Below the pieces are notes generated by a model. It did no database searches and was not told the DNA's origin. It worked only from the letters and a program-made list of their open reading frames with translations. 64,000 nucleotides of DNA. It comes from Streptomyces tuirus. Lineage in GTDB: Bacteria > Actinomycetota > Actinomycetes > Streptomycetales > Streptomycetaceae. A program made the position numbers and the translations under genes. The stretch lies in assembly GCA_018195615.1 (NCBI GenBank), contig JAGTPG010000002.1:3352501-3416500 (forward strand), read 5' to 3'. Shown piece by piece: positions 20,322 to 28,998 of this stretch. The first letter of the stretch is position 1. Every line of letters starts with the position of its first letter.

Positions 20322-21218
20322 GTGGCGGGGCTGGAGTTGCGTGAGCTGGAGTGCTTCCTGGTGCTGGCCGAGGAATTGCACTTCGGGCGGACCGGGGAGC
20401 GGCTGTACGTCTCGCAGAGCCGAGTGAGCCAGTTGCTGAGTGCGCTGGAGCGCCGGGTGGGCGGCCGTCTGGTGCAGCGCACCAGCCGCCGGGTCGCCCT
20501 GACCCCGCTCGGCGAGCGGTTCGTCGCACGGCTGCGTCCGGCGTACGGCGGGCTGCGGGAGGCCGTGGAGGACGCGCGGGCCGCCGCCCGGGGTGTCGAG
20601 GGCGCTCTGCGGATCGGCTTCCAGGGGACGGCCGACACCCGGCTGACCGCGGCCGTGCGGGCCTTCCGGTCCGCCCACCCGGAGTGCGCCACGGACCTGG
20701 TGGAGATTCCTCTCGCCGACCCCTTCGGGGCCGTGCGGGAGGGCGTGGTGGACGCGGCGGTCGTCCTGCTGCCCGTCGAGGAGCCGGACCTGGTGCTGGG
20801 TCCGGTCTTCTCCCGACGGCCCCAGACGGTCGCGGTCGGCCGGGACCACCCGTTCGCGTCCCTCCCGAGGGTGACCGCGGCAGAGGTGGCGGCGGCCCCG
20901 CTGGTCACGGCCGCGCCCCCGGCTCCGGCGTACTGGCGCACCGCCCACGCCCCGTCCGCCGTGCCGGGTCCGTCGGTGACCACCCTCCAGGAGGGGCTGA
21001 CGCAGGTCGCCGCCGGGCTCGCGGGGATGCTGCTGTGCCGGCCGACGGCCGCGTACCACCGGCGCGAGGACGTGGTGTTCGTGCCGGTGGAGGGGGTTCC
21101 GGAGTCGGCGCTCGGACTGGTGTGGCACCGGGACGGGGAGACGGCGGCCGTGCGCGCGTTCGCCCGGACCCTCGCCGGTCGAGGGGTATCCCTAGCAGAC
21201 GCCCAGGTCGTCGCCTGA
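20322..21218 (+). CDS. LysR-family transcriptional regulator
   Basis: A 298-residue protein with an N-terminal winged helix (LRELECFLVLAEELHFGR, then LYVSQSRVSQLLSALERRVG), followed by a substrate-binding domain beginning LRIGFQGTADTRLT. GTG start with GGGAGGGAAAC upstream. It is divergent from the MFS transporter and probably controls it in response to a small ligand. No truncation is seen. Confidence 0.85.
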   Translation: MAGLELRELECFLVLAEELHFGRTGERLYVSQSRVSQLLSALERRVGGRLVQRTSRRVALTPLGERFVARLRPAYGGLREAVEDARAAARGVEGALRIGFQGTADTRLTAAVRAFRSAHPECATDLVEIPLADPFGAVREGVVDAAVVLLPVEEPDLVLGPVFSRRPQTVAVGRDHPFASLPRVTAAEVAAAPLVTAAPPAPAYWRTAHAPSAVPGPSVTTLQEGLTQVAAGLAGMLLCRPTAAYHRREDVVFVPVEGVPESALGLVWHRDGETAAVRAFARTLAGRGVSLADAQVVA

Positions 21219-21273
21219 TGCGAGCCCGGCGTGGAAAGATGGCGCAACCCACCCATAACGAGGAGATGACCGC

Positions 21274-23849
21274 GTGCCTGGCACAAACCTGACCCGCGAA
21301 GAGGCGCAGCAGCGGGCGAAGCTGCTCGCCGTTGACTCGTACGAGATCGAACTCGACCTCTCCGGAGCGCAGGAGGGAGGCACCTACCGGTCCGTGACCA
21401 CGGTGCGCTTCGACGTGACGGCGGAGAACGGTGCCGAGTCGTTCATCGACCTGGTGGCGCCGGCCGTGCACGAGGTGACGCTGAACGGCGACTCGCTCGA
21501 CCCGCCGAGGTCTTCGCGGACTCCCGTATCGCCCTGCCCGGTCTGCTCAAGGGCCGCAACATCCTCCGGGTCGTCGCCGACTGCGCGTACACCAACACCG
21601 GTGAGGGGCTGCACCGTTTCGTCGACCCGGTCGACGAACAGGCCTACCTCTACACCCAGTTCGAGGTGCCGGACGCCCGCCGGGTGTTCGCGAGCTTCGA
21701 GCAGCCGGATCTGAAGGCGACCTTCCAGTTCACCGTGAAGGCGCCGGAGGGCTGGACCGTCGTCTCCAACTCGCCCACGCCCGAACCCCAGGACAGCGTC
21801 TGGGTCTTCGAGCCGACGCCGCGCATCTCGACGTACATCACGGCGCTGATCGTCGGCCCGTACCACTCGGTGCACAGCGTGTACGAGAAGGACGGCCAGT
21901 CCGTCCCGCTCGGCATCTACTGCCGCCCCTCGCTCGCCGAGTACCTCGACTCGGACGCCATCTTCGAGGTGACCCGGCAGGGCTTCGAGTGGTTCCAGGA
22001 GAAGTTCGACTACACGTACCCGTTCAAGAAGTACGACCAGCTGTTCGTGCCGGAGTTCAACGCGGGCGCGATGGAGAACGCGGGCGCGGTGACCATCCGC
22101 GACCAGTACGTGTTCCGGTCGAAGGTGACGGACGCGGCGTACGAGGTGCGCGCCGAGACCATCCTGCACGAGCTGGCCCACATGTGGTTCGGCGACCTCG
22201 TGACCATGGAGTGGTGGAACGACCTGTGGCTGAACGAGTCGTTCGCCACGTACACCTCGATCGCCTGCCAGGCGCACGCGCCGGGGAGCCGGTGGCCGCA
22301 CTCGTGGACGACGTTCGCCAACTCCATGAAGACCTGGGCCTACCGCCAGGACCAGCTGCCCTCCACCCACCCGATCATGGCGGAGATCCGGGACCTGGAC
22401 GACGTCCTGGTCAACTTCGACGGCATCACCTACGCCAAGGGCGCCAGCGTCCTGAAGCAGCTCGTCGCCTACGTCGGCATGGACGAGTTCTTCCGCGGCG
22501 TGCAGGCCTACTTCAAGCGCCACGCCTACGGCAACACGCGACTGTCCGACCTGCTGGGCGCGCTGGAGGAGACCTCCGGCCGTGACCTGAAGACGTGGTC
22601 GGAGAAGTGGCTGCAGACGGCCGGCATCAACGTCCTGCGCCCGGAGATCGAGACGGACGCGGAGGGTGTCGTCACCTCCTTCTCGATCCGCCAGGAGGCC
22701 CCGGCCCTGCCGCAGGGCGCCAAGGGCGAGCCGACCCTGCGCCCGCACCGCATCGCCGTCGGCCTGTACGACCTCGACGGCGACAGCGGCAAGCTGGTGC
22801 GCAGCGAGCGCGTCGAGCTGGACGTGGACGGTGAGCTGACCGCCGTACCGCAGCTGGTGGGCAAGCGCCGCCCGGCCGTGGTGCTGCTCAACGACGACGA
22901 CCTGTCGTACGCGAAGGTCCGCCTGGACGAGCAGTCCCTGGCCTTCGTGACGGAGCACCTCGGCGACTTCGAGTGGTCCCTGCCCCGCGCCCTGTGCTGG
23001 GCGTCGGCCTGGGACATGACGCGCGACGCCGAGCTCGCGACCCGGGACTACCTGTCCCTGGTGCTGTCCGGCATCGGCAAGGAGTCCGACATCGGTGTCG
23101 TGCAGTCGCTGCAGCGCCAGGTGAAGCTGGCGATCGACCTGTACGCCGACCCGGCCGCCCGCGAGGCGCTGCTGGCCCGCTGGACCGACGCGACGCTGGC
23201 CCACCTGCGGGCGGCGGCGCCGGGCAGCGACCACCAGCTGGCGTGGGCGCGGGCGTTCGCCGCGACGGCCCGGACGCCGGAGCAGCTGGACGTGCTGGAC
23301 GCGCTGCTGGAGGGCTCGCAGACCATCGAGGGCCTGGTCGTCGACACGGAGCTGCGGTGGTCCTTCGTGCAGCGGCTCGCCGCGGTCGGGCGGTTCGACG
23401 AGGCGGAGATCGCGGGCGAGTACGACCGCGACCGGACGGCCGCCGGTGAGCGGCACGCCGCCACGGCGCGCGCGGCCCGCCCGGCCCCGGAGGCCAAGGC
23501 GGAGGCGTGGGCGTCGGTCGTGGACTCCGACAAGCTGCCGAACGCCGTGCAGGAGGCGGTCATCGGCGGCTTCGTCCAGACCGACCAGCGCGAGCTGCTC
23601 GCCCCGTACGCGGACCGCTACTTCGAGGTGGTCAAGGACATCTGGGAGTCCCGCTCCCACGAGATGGCGCAGCAGATCGCCATCGGTCTCTACCCGACCG
23701 TCCAGGTCTCCCAGGAGACCCTGGACAAGACGGACGCCTGGCTGCTCTCCGCCGAGCCGAACGCGGCCCTGCGGCGGCTGGTCTCGGAGTCCCGGGCCGG
23801 TGTCGAACGCGCACTGCGGGCCCAGCGGGCGGACGCGGCGGCGGAGTAG
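21274..23849 (+). CDS. pepN: Aminopeptidase N (M1 family), one frameshift
   Basis: About 858 residues. It removes N-terminal amino acids from peptides in the cytoplasm. The exopeptidase motif is FNAGAMENAG and the zinc site is HELAHMWFGDLVT followed by WLNESFATY. An ERAP1-like C-terminal helical domain completes the protein. GTG start with GAGGAG upstream. The frame breaks near 21508: adding one G to GACCCG(G)CCGAGG gives NGDSLDPAEVFADSRIALPG. The gene is otherwise continuous to the stop at 23849 and is followed by a hairpin terminator. Close relatives are known from other Streptomyces, so the break is likely a sequence error. Confidence 0.92.
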
Positions 23850-23867
23850 CCGACCGCACGTGATCGT

Positions 23868-23894
23868 GGGGCGCCCGGTACTGCTGGGCGCCCC
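23868..23894. terminator. Hairpin terminator after pepN
   Basis: A 9-bp perfect stem (ggggcgccc at 23868-23876 with gggcgcccc at 23886-23894) lies between the convergent pepN and DUF1579-like genes, so it may act in both directions. Confidence 0.8.
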
Positions 23895-23905
23895 TCGGTT
23901 TCTTC

Positions 23906-24412
23906 TCAACCGACTCTGACGAGCGTGACTTTCATGGACGGCCGGTACGTTTTCCCGTCGTCGGTGCGTTCGTGCAGGACGCTCTGGACACGGTGGCCGT
24001 CGCCGAACTCGACGGTGGAGCGCGTGGTGTCCCCCTGGTAGGTCCAGGTGTCGCCCCGCGCGACCAGGCTGCTGACGGTCACATTGCCCTGGCTGTCGAA
24101 GAAGTGCGACGTGTAGGCGCCGCTCGTCTCGTCGTAGCCGATGATCTCCGTGCCGCCGACATCGAACTCCCCGATGCGCCCGTAGGCGGAGTGGACGAGG
24201 AAGAACCCGCCGGGGGCCCACTCGTACACGTCGGAGGTCGTGATCGCCGGCCCGGGGGTGCCGTCCTCGTCGATCATGTGGCCCTCGTTGATCCATCGGC
24301 CCACCCACACGCCGAGCGCCTCGTGCCGGGGCCCGCGCACGGCTCCCCTGCCGGTTACCTGTTCGGTGCCCCGGTTGACCGCGGCGACGCGTGGTGCCGT
24401 CTCGTCCGTCAT
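23906..24412 (-). CDS. DUF1579-like small protein
   Basis: A 168-residue cytoplasmic protein with GVWVGRWINEGHMIDEDGTP, SDVYEWAPGGFFLVHSAYGR and EIIGYDETSGAYTSHFFDSQ. This layout resembles DUF1579/lipocalin-like proteins of unknown function. It starts one base after the EamA transporter stop (TGA-C-ATG) and is therefore its operon partner. Whether it binds a ligand related to the transporter cannot be said. Confidence 0.7.
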   Translation of the reverse strand: MTDETAPRVAAVNRGTEQVTGRGAVRGPRHEALGVWVGRWINEGHMIDEDGTPGPAITTSDVYEWAPGGFFLVHSAYGRIGEFDVGGTEIIGYDETSGAYTSHFFDSQGNVTVSSLVARGDTWTYQGDTTRSTVEFGDGHRVQSVLHERTDDGKTYRPSMKVTLVRVG

Positions 24413-24413
24413 G

Positions 24414-25361
24414 TCAGCTCCTCCCTGTGACAGGGCCCAGGCTCTCAGGGGCGGCGGCCTGGTTCGGCCGTTCGGAGACGCTGAACGTTCGCGGCGTCGC
24501 TCGCTCGGGTACGCCGATCTGCCCCGCCAGCGTCGCCCCGAACGCCAGACCCATGCCCACCAGTTGTACCGGCGTCAGCGCCTGCCCGAGCGCCGCCCAG
24601 CCGACGACGGCCGCGGTCAGGGGGGAGAGCGGGCCGAGGAAGGTGACCTGGGTGGCGGTGAGCCGGCCGATGCCGCGGAACCACAGCCAGTACGCGACCG
24701 CCGTGTTGGCGACGGCGAGGTAGAGGTAGCCGCCGGCCGCCCGGCCGTCCAGCGCCGGCGGCGCGCCCTCGACGAGGAGGGCGAGGGGCGCGATGAGCAG
24801 GCCGCCCGCGGTCAGCTGCCAGCCGGTGAGAGCCAGCGGGCCGACCCCGTCGGGCCTGCCCCACCGCTGGGTGAGCACGGTGCCGGTCGACATGGACGCG
24901 GTGGAGGCGAGGGCCGCCAGCAGGCCGAGCGCGTCCAGCGCCCCGGCCGCCCGCAGCACGACGAGACTGACGCCGAACGCGGCCACGGCCCCGGTCAGCA
25001 GCGTGCGCCGCGACGGCCGTTGCCCCAGCAGCAGCGCCGAGAGGCCGGCCACGAACAGCGGACCGGCCGAGCCGACGACCGCCGCCATGCCGCCGGGCAG
25101 CCGGTAGGCGGAGAGGAACAGCAGCGGGAAGAAGGCGCCGATGTTCAGCGCGCCGAGCACCGCCGCCTTCCACCACCAGGCGCCGCGCGGCAGCACCCGG
25201 GCCAGGGCGAGCAGCAGCAGACCGGCGGGCAGCGCGCGCATGAGCCCGGTGAACAGCGGCCGGTCGGGCGGGAGGAACTCGGTGGTGAGCGCGTAGGTCG
25301 TGCCCCAGGAGACGGGAGCGAGCGCGGTGAGGGCGATGAGAGCCGGGCGGGAGGCGGCCAT
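24414..25361 (-). CDS. EamA/RhaT-family metabolite exporter
   Basis: About 315 residues with ten predicted membrane spans arranged as two EamA repeats (first ALIALTALAPVSWGTTYALT, second LGLLAALASTASMSTGTVLT). The ATG at 25361 is preceded by AAGGG; a TTG five codons earlier is less likely. Family members export amino acids or other small metabolites. It is divergent from a MarR regulator across a palindromic operator, and coupled to a DUF1579-like gene, which suggests induction by a MarR ligand. Confidence 0.8.
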   Translation of the reverse strand: MAASRPALIALTALAPVSWGTTYALTTEFLPPDRPLFTGLMRALPAGLLLLALARVLPRGAWWWKAAVLGALNIGAFFPLLFLSAYRLPGGMAAVVGSAGPLFVAGLSALLLGQRPSRRTLLTGAVAAFGVSLVVLRAAGALDALGLLAALASTASMSTGTVLTQRWGRPDGVGPLALTGWQLTAGGLLIAPLALLVEGAPPALDGRAAGGYLYLAVANTAVAYWLWFRGIGRLTATQVTFLGPLSPLTAAVVGWAALGQALTPVQLVGMGLAFGATLAGQIGVPERATPRTFSVSERPNQAAAPESLGPVTGRS

Positions 25362-25389
25362 GGAGGCACCCTTCAAAGTAGGTCAGCAG

Positions 25390-25430
25390 AAAGTAGCTTA
25401 GCGCTAAGTCACTTTCCGTCAAGCTACTTT
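25390..25430. promoter_or_regulatory. Palindromic operator between EamA and MarR genes
   Basis: A 10-bp inverted repeat (aaagtagctt at 25390-25399, aagctacttt at 25421-25430) encloses a perfect 12-bp palindrome cttagcgctaag (25397-25408). It lies in the divergent promoter region, so it is the natural binding site for the adjacent MarR protein. Confidence 0.7.
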
Positions 25431-25466
25431 CTTGCGGGTGACCGACAGGGAGCCGATACTCGGGGC

Positions 25467-25979
25467 ATGAGCGAACGCCCGCAGCAGCGCCAGGACCCCG
25501 TCGACGCGATCATCCAGCAGTGGGCGACGGTCCGGCCCGACCTCGACACCGCCGCCATGGAGGTCTTCGGCCGGATCAACCGGCTCTCGCATGCGATGGC
25601 CGACCGGGTGGCGAGGGCGTACGCGCCGTACGGGATCTCACGCGGGGAGTTCGACGTCCTGGCGACCCTGCGCCGCTCCGGGGAGCCCTACACACTCTCG
25701 CCCCGGCAGCTCTCCGCGACGCTGATGCTCACCACCGGCGGCATGACCGGGCGCCTCGACAAGCTGGAGCGGGCGGGGCTGCTGCGCCGCTCACCCGATC
25801 CGCACGACCGGCGCGGGCTGCACGTCACCCTCACGGACAAGGGTCTGGGACTGGTCGACGAGGCGGTCGGAGCGGGGCTGGCGGTGCAGACGGAGGCTCT
25901 GTCCGCCCTCGACGCCGACCGGGCCGGACTCCTGGCCGGGCTGCTGCGGGAGTTGCTGGCGGGGACGGACCGGCCCTGA
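25467..25979 (+). CDS. MarR-family transcriptional regulator
   Basis: A 170-residue protein with the MarR winged helix: YGISRGEFDVLATLRRSG, LSPRQLSATLMLTTGGMTGR (recognition helix), then the wing DPHDRRGLHVTLTDKG. The start is ATG 25467. Divergent from the EamA exporter with a strong palindrome between them, it probably represses the exporter and itself until a ligand binds. A long-stem hairpin follows the stop. Confidence 0.88.
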   Translation: MSERPQQRQDPVDAIIQQWATVRPDLDTAAMEVFGRINRLSHAMADRVARAYAPYGISRGEFDVLATLRRSGEPYTLSPRQLSATLMLTTGGMTGRLDKLERAGLLRRSPDPHDRRGLHVTLTDKGLGLVDEAVGAGLAVQTEALSALDADRAGLLAGLLRELLAGTDRP

Positions 25980-25985
25980 CGACAG

Positions 25986-26036
25986 CGAGGGCGCCGCCGC
26001 GGTCCCGTTCGTACGGTGACCGTGACGGCGCCCTCG
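25986..26036. terminator. Hairpin after marR
   Basis: An 11-bp inverted repeat (cgagggcgccg at 25986-25996, cggcgccctcg at 26026-26036) with a 29-base loop lies between the convergent MarR gene and the small membrane protein gene. Confidence 0.6.
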
Positions 26037-26049
26037 ACGGAGCCCTGGG

Positions 26050-26337
26050 TCAGGCCTTGGCGTCGGCCTTCGCGTCCGCCTTGGTCGCGATGTTGGAGCT
26101 GGTCGGGTCCTTCTTCTTGTGCGTCTTGTCGCCGACCATCACCAGACCATGGATGATCAGGTACAGCACGATCGGGGTCACGACGAAGAGGCCCAGCGTC
26201 TCGATGACGCTCAGGCCCGTACCGGGGTCGTCACCGTCGTCGCGGGTGAGCGCGGAGGCGGGCGACGACATGAGCAGCATCATCAGCGTCGTACCGGCTG
26301 CCAGGGCGCCGGCGCGCAGGGCGTTCTTCTTGTCCAC
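26050..26337 (-). CDS. Small exported membrane protein
   Basis: About 95 residues. It has an N-terminal hydrophobic signal (AGALAAGTTLMMLLMSS, cleavage near ASA-LTR) and a second span (LSVIETLGLFVVTPIVLYLI). The lysine-rich tail (KTHKKKDP ... KADAKADAKA) has a 12-bp in-frame repeat. I chose the GTG at 26337; a TTG six codons earlier is possible. No domain is recognised. Lone gene between marR and malQ. Confidence 0.65.
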   Translation of the reverse strand: MDKKNALRAGALAAGTTLMMLLMSSPASALTRDDGDDPGTGLSVIETLGLFVVTPIVLYLIIHGLVMVGDKTHKKKDPTSSNIATKADAKADAKA

Positions 26338-26412
26338 GGTGCCAAAAGTATCCAACGCCGAGCGGGGCCGCGCGCGCGGGGTGCCGTAAGGGGCCCCGGC
26401 CTGTGCGTGCCG

Positions 26413-28504
26413 CTAAGTCGCCGGACCGCTCGACGGCTCTCTCAGCGCCTCGATCAGCGCGTGCAGCCGCGGCGAAGCCGCCAGGTCCTCCAGGGTGACC
26501 GGGCGGCCCTGCGCGTCCGCTATCGGCAGGCGCCAGTTCGAGTACTGGTCCCAGGTGCCCGGGAGGTTCTGCGGGCGGCGGTCGCCCACGCCGTCCGGGA
26601 GCCAGATGCCGACCAGCCGGGCCGGGGTGCGCAGCAGGAAGCGGTGGACGGCCTGGATCTCGGCCTCCTCCGAGGACGTGTCGGTGCCGCCGGTGCCGGG
26701 CAGCAGGCCGAGGCTGGTGAGCAGGGCCAGCCATTCCCCCGTGTCGGCGGCGGCCTCGGCGCGCTCCTCCGCCAGGGGGCGGGTCAGCAGGCCGAGGCTG
26801 TCGCGGAGCTCGACGTGCTCGCCGGTGAGGCGGGCGGCCGTGGAGGGCAGGTCGTGCGTGGTGGCGGTGGCCAGGCAGTCGGAGCGCCAGCTGTCGGGAG
26901 GCAGGGGGCGGCCGTCGCCCTCCCAGTCCCGTTCGAACCACAGGACGGACGTGCCGAGCACCCCGCGCTCGCGCAGCGCCTCGCGGACCCCGGGCTCGAC
27001 GGTGCCCAGGTCCTCGCCGATCACCAGGGCCCCGGCCCGGGAAGCCTCCAGGACGAGGACGGCGAGCATGGTCTCGGCGTCGTAGCGGACGTAGGTGCCC
27101 TCCGTGGGCGGGTGGCCCTGGGGGACCCACCACAGGCGGAACAGGCCCATGACGTGGTCGATGCGCAGGGCTCCGGCGTAGCGGAACAGGGCACGGAGCA
27201 GTTCGCGGAAGGGGGCGTAGCCGGAGTCGGCGAGGCGGTCGGGGCGCCAGGGCGGCAGACCCCAGTCCTGGCCGCGGGCGTTGAAGGCGTCCGGTGGGGC
27301 GCCCACCGACATCCCGGCGGCGAAGAAATCCTGCTGCGCCCAGGCGTCCGCGCCGCCGGGGTGCACGCCGACCGCGAGGTCGTGCACGATCCCGACCGGC
27401 ATCCCGGCCTCGCGGCCGGCGCGCTGGGCGGCGGTCAGCTGGGTGTCGGTGAGCCAGGCGAGCCGCGACCAGAAGTCCACCCGGTCCATGAGGCCGGCCC
27501 GGGCGCGGGCGGTGTCGGCCGAGCGCGGGTCGCGCAGACCGGTCGGCCAGCGGTGCCAGTCCGAGCCGTGCACCTCGGCGAGCGCGCACCAGGTGGCGTG
27601 GTCCTCCAGGGCCTGGCCCTGCTCGGCGAGGAAGTCGCAGTAGGCGGCGCGCCTGCCGGGGCCGAGCGGCACCTCGCACAGCAGCTCCAGCGCCTCCCGC
27701 TTGAGCTCCCACACGGCGTCCCGGTCGATCAGCGCGCCCTGGTCCAGCACCGCTTCGCGCAGCCGGGCGGATCTCTCCAGCAGGGCGCCGAGGCGTTCGC
27801 GGTCCTTGACGTAGGCGTACTCGGGGACGTCCTCGATCCGCAGGTGCACGGGGTCGGGGAAGCGGCGCGAGGAGGGGCGGTACGGGGAAGGGTCGGTGGG
27901 GGCACCGGGCACGGCCGCGTGCAGCGGGTTGACCTGGACGAACCCGGCGTCGAGCGACCGCCCGGCCCAGCCGGCCAGTTCGGCGAGGTCGCCGAGGTCG
28001 CCCATGCCCCAGGAGCGGCGGGACAGGAGGGAGTAGAGCTGGACGAGGAGTCCCTGCGAGCGCGTGCCGGGGGTGGGCAGGCGGGGCGGGGCGATGACCA
28101 GGTGGGCGGTGGCCGTGCGGCCGTCGGGGGCGGTGGCGGTGAGGCGGTGGACGCCCGGCGGGAGCCGGTCGGCCGAGGAGCGCGCTTCGCCCTGCTCGGT
28201 GTGGACGCGCAGCAGGGTGCCCTCGGGAGCGCGGCCAGGGCGGCCGGGGGGCTCGTGCCCCAGCCGACCACCGTGGGCGGCAGCAGCCTGGCACCCAGTT
28301 CCCGCTCCCGGGCGACGAGCGCGGCTCGTACGGCGCCGGGCGTGCTCGTGTCCACGCCGAGAGCGGAAAGGGTGCGGGTGACCGCGGTGGCCGAGGCCGC
28401 GACCGTACGGTCCGGGACGGGCTGTACGAGAGGGCGACGCCGTACAGGCCGGCGAGGCGGGACAGGTCCTCGGAGGGCCGTTCGGCCGGCCGCGGTGCGG
28501 TCAT
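26413..28504 (-). CDS. malQ: 4-alpha-glucanotransferase (GH77 amylomaltase), two frameshifts
   Basis: About 697 residues after repair of breaks near 28228 and 28430 (VGWGTSPPAALAALPEGTLL; GVALSYSPVPDRTVA). It transfers alpha-1,4-glucan segments in maltodextrin and glycogen metabolism. GH77 features: SRRSWGMGDLGDL, the nucleophile region ALRIDHVMGLFRLWW (Asp), the acid/base region LVIGEDLGTVEPGV (Glu) and the transition-state Asp in ATTHDLPS. The actinobacterial N-terminal extension (~150 residues) is present. Both breaks are mended by one G in a CCGG context. Its ATG directly follows the stop of a small upstream gene (TAG-ATG), so the two are cotranslated. Confidence 0.88.
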
Positions 28505-28774
28505 CTAGGACCTCATGTAGTCCGGGACGAGGGCGGAGGGCTCGCTGGTCAGGGGGGCGGATTCGGCGAGCGGGGGTTCGCTGGTGAGGGGCTCGGCGTC
28601 GGGCAGCGGGGGCTCGCTGGTCAGCGGGGGCTCGGCGCAGGTGCTCTCGGCGCTGAAGACGCAGTAGTGCGGGTCGTCGTAGCGGGGGTCGTCATAGTGC
28701 GGGTCGAGGTCGGCGGACGTGTCCGCCACGGGTTTGGACGGGGCCGGGAGCGGAAGGAAAGTCATCGCAGCCAC
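28505..28774 (-). CDS. Small Pro/Glu-rich repeat protein coupled to malQ
   Basis: An 89-residue protein from a GTG with a strong AGGAGG six bases upstream, which argues that it is real. It contains a repeated DPHYDDPRYDDPHY stretch, two cysteines (CVFSAESTC) and three copies of a PLTSEP motif before the end VPDYMRS. No signal peptide or known domain. Its stop codon abuts the malQ start. The low-complexity, acidic sequence is disordered-looking. Function unknown; it may be a protein made with malQ or a translational-coupling leader. Confidence 0.6.
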   Translation of the reverse strand: MAAMTFLPLPAPSKPVADTSADLDPHYDDPRYDDPHYCVFSAESTCAEPPLTSEPPLPDAEPLTSEPPLAESAPLTSEPSALVPDYMRS

Positions 28775-28998
28775 GGGGGCCTCCTGATCTGGTTCGTCGT
28801 TCGACGGGTTATCGCAGCCCTACCCAGTCGACGCGATGGCAGACGCCCCAGGCCGAACATCGTGCTCCTGGTCACATTCCACTCCCCTCTACTCCATCCA
28901 GATTCCGGCAATCCGGCCACAACGGCCACTCTCGTTGACACCTTCACCGCGCGGGTGGTGGGCTCGTTCTCCCGGTCGAACACATCAGGAGGGGGCCT

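Noticed and set aside
17486..23849. asd and pepN as true pseudogenes
   Set aside because: Single-base breaks in otherwise perfectly conserved housekeeping genes, with the same sequence context as many others, point to sequence error.
26119..28587. Plus-strand open frame of 822 codons opposite malQ
   Set aside because: Shadow frame; malQ carries the GH77 motifs on the other strand.
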